Below the pieces are notes generated by a model. It searched no databases. It was not told the origin of the DNA and saw only the letters and a program-made list of their open reading frames with translations. Positions 25,701-31,100 of a DNA stretch of 33,012 nt are shown here, piece by piece (positions within the stretch are counted from its first letter, which is position 1; every line of letters begins with the position of its first letter). Source of the DNA: Verrucomicrobiales bacterium. GTDB lineage: Bacteria; Verrucomicrobiota; Verrucomicrobiia; Limisphaerales; UBA9464. The position numbers and the translations under genes are program-made. The stretch is from NCBI GenBank assembly GCA_027489875.1, contig JAIXZE010000210.1, positions 1-33,012 of the forward strand, read 5' to 3'.

Positions 25701-26820
25701 ATGGTATGCGCAGGACACGCGCGTCGAGGTCGACATGCCCGAGGGATTCGAATGGATCGAGCCCCAGGCCTCGGGAACCCCACGCGGCTTGAACATTCCC
25801 TTCTTCACCACAACCACCAATTTCACGCTGAAGTTCCGCGCCACCAACCCAGGCCCGGCCACCCTCGTCATCCGGGCCCGCTCCGGTTCCAGCGACCCCA
25901 ACGTCGTCGATGCCCGATTGGCCCTGAATCTGGTCGTTCCCCAACCGCCCACCCTCTTCCTGTCAGATGTCGTCACTGCGGACAACGGCGTGCCCTTCAC
26001 GCTGCGTCTGAACCAACCGGCACCCCAGAACATCACCGTCCGCCTCGTTGCAGAACACGTCACGACCGAATCCAACGACCTCGTCAGCCCCACCCTCGAC
26101 GTGACCTTCCGTCAGGGCCAGTCGGAGGCCGCCGTGCGCTGGGTCCGCTCCGACTCCACTGTGGAAACCGACGAGGTGTTCCTGATGACGGTGACGGGCG
26201 GAATCCCGGCGAACACGGACCGACCCATCCGTGTGACGATCCAGAACGACGATCTGGCAACCTTGCAGACGCGCGCCGAGAACCGGTTCGAGGGCAACGG
26301 CACGGCAACCGCGGGAAACATCTCTGTGTTCACCCAGACCATGCTCGAAGCGACCATCGAGATCGGGTTCACCACCCTGTCCCTTTCCGCCACCAGCGGC
26401 GAAGACTTCGTTCCTGTTTCTGGACGCCTTCTGCTGACCCCAGGCAACCCCACGAACACCGTCCAGGTCCCCATCCTCGGTGACCTGCTCTTCGAACCGG
26501 ACGAAACACTCGCCCTCCGCTGGCTCGATCCCGTGGGTGTCCGCTTGCCGGATCCGGCCCAATCCGCCGTGCTGTCCATCATCAATGATGACCAGCCACC
26601 GGCCCCGGACATCGCCGTCGGACTCGATGTCGAAGGGCGTGCTGTCATCTCCTTCCCCACGCGCTTTGGTGTCCGCTATACCCTGCAATCCCGTACCAAC
26701 CTGGCCGCTGGGAGCTGGGCCAATGAAGGCTCCGTCGTCGTCGGCACGGGATCAGCCCTCAACCTCCGTCCGCCCCTGCGCCTGGATGAGGTCCGATTCT
26801 ATCGCCTCCAGACGCTTTGA
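19771..26820 (+). CDS. Giant secreted multidomain protein (LTD, Calx-beta-like, propeller-like, CARDB/DUF11-like)
   Basis: A 2349-residue protein with an N-terminal signal (MQTFLRFLMLLIGCGIVMA; LIGC resembles a lipobox but the preceding hydrophobic stretch is short). Domains by eye: LTD-like 78-185 (VVISELGF, WIEFLNVG); Calx-beta-like units about 302-400, 404-501 and 507-601, each ending DDN, DDE or DNDS; an Ig-like part to 700; propeller-like blocks about 706-1010, 1127-1407 and 1657-1945; CARDB/DUF11-like units about 1020-1117, 1410-1520, 1532-1650 and 1947-2058; Calx-beta-like 2060-2160 and 2162-2276; and a C-terminal module ending VRFYRLQTL. No enzyme motif was found. Such proteins are typically cell-surface or secreted and bind calcium or partners. 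The TGA stop at 26818-26820 coincides with the first bases of the duplicated HEAT-gene fragment. Domain limits are estimates. Confidence 0.85.
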   Translation: MQTFLRFLMLLIGCGIVMADLTAQGVHRLVLETGPVSVPDAAGNRQATLTLQAVNIAGQPTFTGDFAVDLSAALHPTAGVVISELGFDGQWIEFLNVGSEPVDMSGWTLEVRGGGGGPARTVSRLLHPPAVLEPGGIVVWSTRPQRTDTFPNLSQPGPFPDFRNSTVQLYDAQERLIDQLCLVAPTLASKPIWIGPPVAPTFHPTNSLARAGVRNQFGIQDWLVGPATEGHPNPSLATPWIGSPLPEPVSPSRVTLSAGSWTGNVRFRSADARHVQLRAALPNATVWTTAVLPIPRAPTLPVQITQGSLSASEDNPGVMARFRIQRPPGTPAASALPITITFDAPGEFSAPQELLLPAEQASLDFAVSNLDDNVADGRAAIRMHLSAPGTSPAVFDLLNDDNELGQWTLLLPSEAAEGTGRLDAPGVLLLPSPALHDVLVHLTSTGRVSVRSILRIPKDSASASFPVQVTDDVLLNGPEPDDGVEARMNGWPTATARIRIADDESPRFRLVLPTHANEGDTLTGRVEFESPVQRPRPVRLTVTGDVIQMPEWVTVPAGVAFAEFPIAAPDDGIVRHGSIQVCPSTDLWAANCSTIHLVDNDSPLESIRAFPGERVLSGDGVPLSIELISTAGAVLRTNTTATVEVQQSIDPVEIPGGSHTVPIVAGKWSGTVPITGHSPAVVLAVTVNGITTRTLPISVQMGSTLPDIIADITAWPRHTTLLALRIQTNAATVTGELVELDPASRTFLRRLPLPRPAHRLTVSDSGTVAWLASTTETLQRIQLEDWIHAGEFPLAAAPARRDAFHLALSPASTEDLLVLVESQEEPFSGPPQAIGVRNGVPLPQVLDLGPSQSRNGLIPGRTPNEFHVVVNAHARRVILESDGPVEVAARDQLWSLSAFAGEPVLIGTNLVFGGGFILDPDSYAVRGSYVPPGSQDQYTAVLPLPEQNRVLFAVDYGGILTHDLSTRAYLGRSQAPWHWGSSYIHRMVRWGRQGCAMLSWVDRRLFVLDDPVRLPRAADLSLRLNVQERVSWTNVSIQAPPVSASIVVSNVGPQSAQQVSLLLGGSQIAAWELLLPGTSVTQSLFLNPQVVGSNRFTASVVTATPDPDPTNNIDHSGTWVDPIPARRQATLALAARHLRAHPKADTLWAAVGPESAPEGIALLEANTLERLQTLPIGPDPQQIAPIADGSGLYVRLGTNRIVRWNLTQGRIDFDRTFPDERMVDLISLAEPVERLAVLFMERILILDGDREVQSLPLLPSLSRRLATIGNQLWAARERELRVYTADSTRLNLQITRPILTPSSDLRFTTDGTWAMFDGYLFHLADQWEQRTLSSGAPPIPGFDGSYLGYFDPVLSRVSTSGLGTLAAFVVPGLRFAGPLADQVRWGTNGFAFRTQAGLIVSARSPIIPGGTADIAVSIEAAGPTRAELPSDFRVVITNRGPDRVDLIHLDIYPRDADWITTTTPSIREHTRVRQLLGPIEVGESVEARVTVLPNRWASDTSSVVLTAVANSSAVDPTPEDASTWTQFRTTQAVADLGLHVQQPVPPEVNVPFEVVCILTNAGPESVLSPSVNFQPMPGLQWLGQDRGTSTGQSFQDHSLIDIIPVLHPGESVTVRIRLRALRPGHFDIVARILASASDENWQDNVGQVRCHIPSPAGSAAFPNLALHHPFAAWSTARQQWILGTTYGLTFLKAGSLEPAGSLNFPGFHARYFLGPDGSHVWLPEESASFTRYDLATGAISLRVPAGALSGMGGIVASPVPGYPDHLAIYGRGGGPSNQAVLIANGVVLPDAYWDDEIWHNRSLFIAASDDQRIYVSTGFQLRELDVTPSGLRFRRNLDAIVQQAGQGFSVSHGLLLSAHGNPVDLETLNEIPLGILQRTVSDGRTVRTVMQGDTSARYEAIDLRTRRPLWWVQASPPPWAIAGGGNQGLLALGEHAGLLIPPADRTVQLSLTSLSAPFIPGVLREFSVAVGIRQQGQWYAQDTRVEVDMPEGFEWIEPQASGTPRGLNIPFFTTTTNFTLKFRATNPGPATLVIRARSGSSDPNVVDARLALNLVVPQPPTLFLSDVVTADNGVPFTLRLNQPAPQNITVRLVAEHVTTESNDLVSPTLDVTFRQGQSEAAVRWVRSDSTVETDEVFLMTVTGGIPANTDRPIRVTIQNDDLATLQTRAENRFEGNGTATAGNISVFTQTMLEATIEIGFTTLSLSATSGEDFVPVSGRLLLTPGNPTNTVQVPILGDLLFEPDETLALRWLDPVGVRLPDPAQSAVLSIINDDQPPAPDIAVGLDVEGRAVISFPTRFGVRYTLQSRTNLAAGSWANEGSVVVGTGSALNLRPPLRLDEVRFYRLQTL

Positions 26821-27044
26821 TCCGCTACGCCCCGGAACTCACCCCGAAACGCCAACGGATCGAAGCCCTCGTCAAGGGCATCGAATCCGCGGAGATCTTC
26901 GGCGGCCTCAGCGAAACGCTGGATGAGGCCGCCGAGTGCCATCCACCGGAAGTGGTCGACGCCCTCTTGCGCGGGGTCCTCGAGCGGAAGGGCAGCGAGG
27001 CCTGCCTCTTCGCCGAGCTCTGCCAACGGATCGGAGTCTCGCCG
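26818..27044 (+). pseudogene. Truncated, internally deleted copy of the HEAT-like gene
   Basis: These 227 bp match 19281-19621 at 224 positions if a 114-bp gap is allowed; the missing stretch lies between two copies of CCTCTTCGCCG in the full gene (19468-19478 and 19582-19592). The deletion is in frame and removes 38 codons. The first 104 codons are also absent. The frame stays open (TTG at 26817 to the stop at 27053, 78 residues, ending VSPKD). It overlaps the giant gene's stop as TTGA, so translation by coupling is possible, but loss of half the fold makes a functional product unlikely. Confidence 0.85.
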
Positions 27045-27224
27045 AAGGATTGACGACGACCTCCTCACGTAGCCAACGAGGTCACGAGGCTGGGGAAGGA
27101 GAATTCCCAGTGGCCAGTTCCGTCACGTCCTGATTTGAGGTTGGCTCCGCAGGTCTCTGGCAACAGCAGTAAACGGTTGTCCCTTTGGAAACGCATCGCC
27201 CGGACATGCATCCCGCGCTCGCCC

Positions 27225-27432
27225 GCGCCGCAACGCGGCGCACGGTGATAGCCCAGGGTGGAGCGGAGCGAAACCCTGGGTCACCCCACCGCATGACACC
27301 TCGCCCCAACGGGGCGAACGGTGACCACACGAACCCTACTCCGTGTGCCCTTTCAGGGCACAGACGACGTTGTGCGGCTTGTCCCCGGGGTTGCACCCCG
27401 TATTGGCTTTCACCTGTTGCCCCTTTGGGGCA
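27225..27432. repeat. Cluster of six short GC-rich hairpins in a 437-bp non-coding gap
   Basis: Stems are GCGCCGC-AAC-GCGGCGC (27225-27241), CCCAGGGT with ACCCTGGG (27252-27280), TCGCCCC-AAC-GGGGCGA (27301-27317), TGTGCCC-TTTCA-GGGCACA (27344-27362), CGGGGT-TGC-ACCCCG (27386-27400) and TGCCCC-TTT-GGGGCA (27418-27432). They are separated by short unpaired stretches. I recall very similar strings as a dispersed non-coding repeat in Planctomycetota, Verrucomicrobiota and Bacteroidota genomes. The gap 27054-27490 holds no credible gene; open frames in it are by-products of GC content. Confidence 0.75.
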
Positions 27433-27490
27433 CGAGCACGGTACGGCAAAGGCGCTCAAGCAGAACTGGAGACTGGGTCGAAACTCTCCA

Positions 27491-27970
27491 TCAGGCCGCA
27501 GACGCCCGCAGCATCCACGCGATCTTCTCGTGGGAGGCCATGAGCCCGACAAGGAAGTCGTTCGTCCCCGCGTCATCGAACTTCTCGTCGGCCGCGCGCG
27601 CTCCGGCACGCAACGTCCGGATCAGGGCTTCGTGATCCGCGAGCAAGACGCCCACCATCTCGGCGGCTCCCAACTGGACCACGTCCGTGTCCGCCAACCG
27701 GGTGCCACCGAGCAACCCACCCACCGTCGACACCGGGAATCCGCCCAGCGAACGGATCCGTTCGGCGACCTCGTCCATCTCCTCTTCGATGGCGTCGTAC
27801 TGTTCCCCGAACATCGCGTGCAGCGCCTGGAAGTGGAGGCCCGATACCCCCCAGTGTGCCGCGCGCGTCTTCGCTCCCAGGACCAGCAGGTCCGAGAGCA
27901 CCCCCTGCAACACGTCGATGGCCCCATCGCGGGACGCCTTCTTCAGTCCGATCTCAGGTGACTTTTCCAT
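27491..27970 (-). CDS. dps: Dps-type ferritin-like protein
   Basis: A 159-residue four-helix protein of the Dps family, which oxidises and stores iron in a 12-subunit shell and protects DNA. The signature is AHWGVSGLHFQALHAMFGEQY followed by DEVAERIRSLGG. Ferroxidase ligands H39, H51, D66 and E70 have the same spacing as H51, H63, D78 and E82 of E. coli Dps; the position of E. coli D67 is Gly55 here, with Glu56 beside it. The N-terminus (MEKSPEIGLKKASRDG) has a few lysines but is shorter than the DNA-binding tail of E. coli Dps. A weak CAGGG precedes the ATG. It lies downstream of the giant minus-strand gene, with hairpins between. Confidence 0.9.
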   Translation of the reverse strand: MEKSPEIGLKKASRDGAIDVLQGVLSDLLVLGAKTRAAHWGVSGLHFQALHAMFGEQYDAIEEEMDEVAERIRSLGGFPVSTVGGLLGGTRLADTDVVQLGAAEMVGVLLADHEALIRTLRAGARAADEKFDDAGTNDFLVGLMASHEKIAWMLRASAA

Positions 27971-28033
27971 GCCCTGAATCTGGCCCGGCCCGATGCGGAT
28001 GGCAAAGAAGTCTCCGCCGCCTGCAAGGGTTGT

Positions 28034-28126
28034 TCCGGGGCGGCGATGTCCTCATCGCCCCGGACAAGCCTGAGTCACGGCGACGCGCACGTCGCCTCCC
28101 CCTTTCCCCGTGCAAGGGCCACGGGG
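28034..28126. repeat. Three intergenic hairpins between dps and the giant minus-strand gene
   Basis: Stems are TCCGGGGCG with CGCCCCGGA (28034-28064, with inner ATG/CAT pairing), GGCGACG-CGCA-CGTCGCC (28079-28096) and CCCCGTG with CACGGGG (28106-28126). They begin about 40 bp after the stop of the giant gene when read on the minus strand and could stop or protect its transcript, though no T-run follows. Their style resembles the cluster at 27225. Confidence 0.6.
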
Positions 28127-28164
28127 CATTCACCCCGCAACCAAGACACGAGCACCTTCCCGCC

Positions 28165-31100
28165 TTACGGCAATCGCCGGCTCCGGAAGTACCCATCCCC
28201 GGCCGCTGCTGGTGTAAACGGAATCACCCAGACATCGCCGTTGGAGGTGTGCGTTCCTTCCGGAACCCACGTCGCCCCCGGATCCAGCGAATCGGCGGAC
28301 TCCACCTGATACCGGAGGCCAGCCTTCCCGTAGACATGCAGTTCCGCGGTCGCCCCGCGCGCGACGAGATCCAACAGCGGCGCGTCGCCGAGCACGAAGA
28401 CCCGACCCGGAATCACCCGTGGCCGCGTGACCACGACGCCATCCACGCGGACGGCTTCCACCAACTCCGGCGCGAGGGTCAGGGCCACCGACTCGTTTCC
28501 GGCAGGAGCCGAGAAACCCAACCGCGCGAGGCGCTGGGCTCCGAGGAACGTCGCACCGGAAGCCGCGGTGAACTCCAGTCGCGAACGGCCCGGTCCATCC
28601 GGAACCACCGTTGCGGTTCCCAACTCGACCGCCACCGGGGCCAACTGCAAGGCCTCCAGGGCCGTCACCGGCACTGTCAGTCCGAACCGCAGCGCCCTCA
28701 ATTCCAACGGCGTCTCCAGGTCGACCGGCACCGAGGCGGATCCACCCCGCAGGACATTCGTCGTTCCCAGGCGCAGGGCGAAGTCGCCCTGCGTATCGCG
28801 GACGTTCACGCGGAAGGTGGTCGCTGCAGACAACGGCGGCGCGCCGTTGTCCGTCACGCGCGCCGTCACGCCATAGGTGCGTCCACCCTGCGCGGCACCC
28901 GGCACCCACCGAACCACGCCGGTCAGCGGATTCACGGTCATGCCCGATGGCACGACTCCTTCCAACTGGAAGGTCAGCGACTGCGCGGGCCGATCCGCAT
29001 CCACCGCCGCCAACGGGAAGGTGAGGATCTGACCCTCGTTCACCTGCATGTCCGCGACGTCCAACAGGATCGGAGCCCGGTTCACCTCACGCACGTTGAT
29101 GCGGACCGTGTTCGTACCGAACAAGGCCGGCACACCATTGTCCTGGACCATCACACGGAACTCGACGATCGACGGTCCGTTCGCCTCCCCGGTTTCCCAC
29201 GTCAACCGCCCGGTCGCAGCATCAATCACCACGCCTGCGGGGGCACCGGATCCCAGCATCCAGGTCAACGTCTGCGACGGGAGGTCGGGATCGTTGCCGG
29301 CCAACTGCAGGGTCACCGGGCTGCCCTCGTCCACCGTGACCGGATCCACCGCGGCAATCGTGGGAGCCACATTCGCCAGGTTGACGCGCGTGACGGCGTC
29401 CGGTTGCAGCGGGGCTTGCTCGCGGTTGCCCGCCTTGTCCACCGCCACCGAATAGAACGCATAGCGCCGTCCCGGCTCACCCCGGTACACCGCGCCGCGG
29501 ACCTGGGTCGATTGCAACCACGGCGCGAACGGCCCGTCATCCACCGACACGTACACATCGAATCCGACCAATCCGCTGCCGCCGGGTTCATCGCCACCGG
29601 TCCACAGGAGCGGGATCGTGGCATAACTTGACGCTGGAAGCGCAGCGACACGGCTCACCGGTGCCACGAGGTCGACGCTCGGCAGGTCCTCGTACTCGAG
29701 GATGTATCGGCCCGTGCTGTCGTGATCGAGGAGGTGCAGCATGTTCTCGTAGGTCGGCCGCTTCCCGCGTCCGACGAAGGTCCGGTCCGTCACCCACGCG
29801 TTGGTCTGGACCGACACTTCGAACCCATCGCTCCGGGTCACCCGCTTCAGGCGGAACTGGCCATTCGCCGGATCACGCAGACGGAAGTACGACCAGCCTT
29901 CACCGACCGTCGCCGCCAGCTGCACCTGGCGATTCGCGCCGGCCAGCGTGCCGTTCACCTCGGCGGACGCCACCAGCGTCACCAGGTTCGTCCGTCCATC
30001 GCTCAGGTAGAGCGTGTCCGGCATGTCGTCCGCGTCCGGCCAGTCGTTCACCAGGAAGTCCGGCTTGCCATCCGAGAACGCGCCGCCGGCTTCCACCAAC
30101 CGGTTCATCTCATGGATGGTCACGGCCTCGACCAACGAGAGGTTCGTCTTCCCGAGGCTGTCGAGGTGCTCGAACGTCGCGGAGTAATCCAGGAACAATC
30201 CCTGCAACGTCGACGTCAGCAGCCAGCGTCCGATGCCGATGTCACCCCCGGCGATCAGGCCGAAGTCCGCGGTCAATCCGGGCGTCAGGCTCTTCCCGGC
30301 CACTTCGGTGGCGATGATCTTGAAGTCGATCGCCAGCCCCTTCTCGTTCTCCACGATCTCGGGCTGGCTGGAGATGATCCGCACGTTCCGGGCGTCGCCC
30401 TTGCCTCGGTTGGCCACCATCACCGCCAGGTTGAACGGAACCGTCGGCTCGATCACATCCCGCGTGAACGGATCGTCGCTGAACACATCCCGCTGGTGGA
30501 AGTACTGCACCACCAACCGCGGATCCGGGAACACGGTGATTGTCACCGGAGCCAAAGGTACGGTCACCAGCTTGCCCTCGATCCGGTATGTGAGGAACCC
30601 GCCCACGCCGTACTGCGTCGGACCTTCCGGAGCTGCATCGCGCGTCGGCACCAGCACGAAGCTCGCCGAACCGGTGGCATCCGTCCCCAGCACGCCTGTG
30701 CCATCCACGGCATTCAATCCGCGCAACTCCGGAGTGCGGAACCCGAACAGGTCCGTGGCCGAGACGCCGTTGGTATTCCAGACCTGCACGGAGACCGCGA
30801 TCGCATCGAGACCGTTGAGAGGATCCTTGTTGATCAACTCCAGGGTCCCGCGGAATGCACTGCGGGTGAGGACAAGCTCCTGCTCCAACCGCAGCTTCAC
30901 CTGCGCGCAGATGCCCTCCTCGCCGGCGGCCGGTGCGGCCGATCGCTGCCCGATGCGGGCGACGCGCGTTGGCGTTGCAGGCCGGGTGAGGCCCGGTGCG
31001 GCCGCCTGGCTGCGCGCGACGTACTCCTTCTCGACGTTCTCAGCGAAGGTCCGCATCTGCCGGATGGCGTCCTGGATATACTCGGGCATGCCCGCGAGGC

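Noticed and set aside
27185..27961. Plus-strand open frame of 258 codons across the hairpin block and dps
   Set aside because: It runs through palindromes and antisense to a clear Dps sequence; the translation is Arg/Pro/His-rich with no domain.
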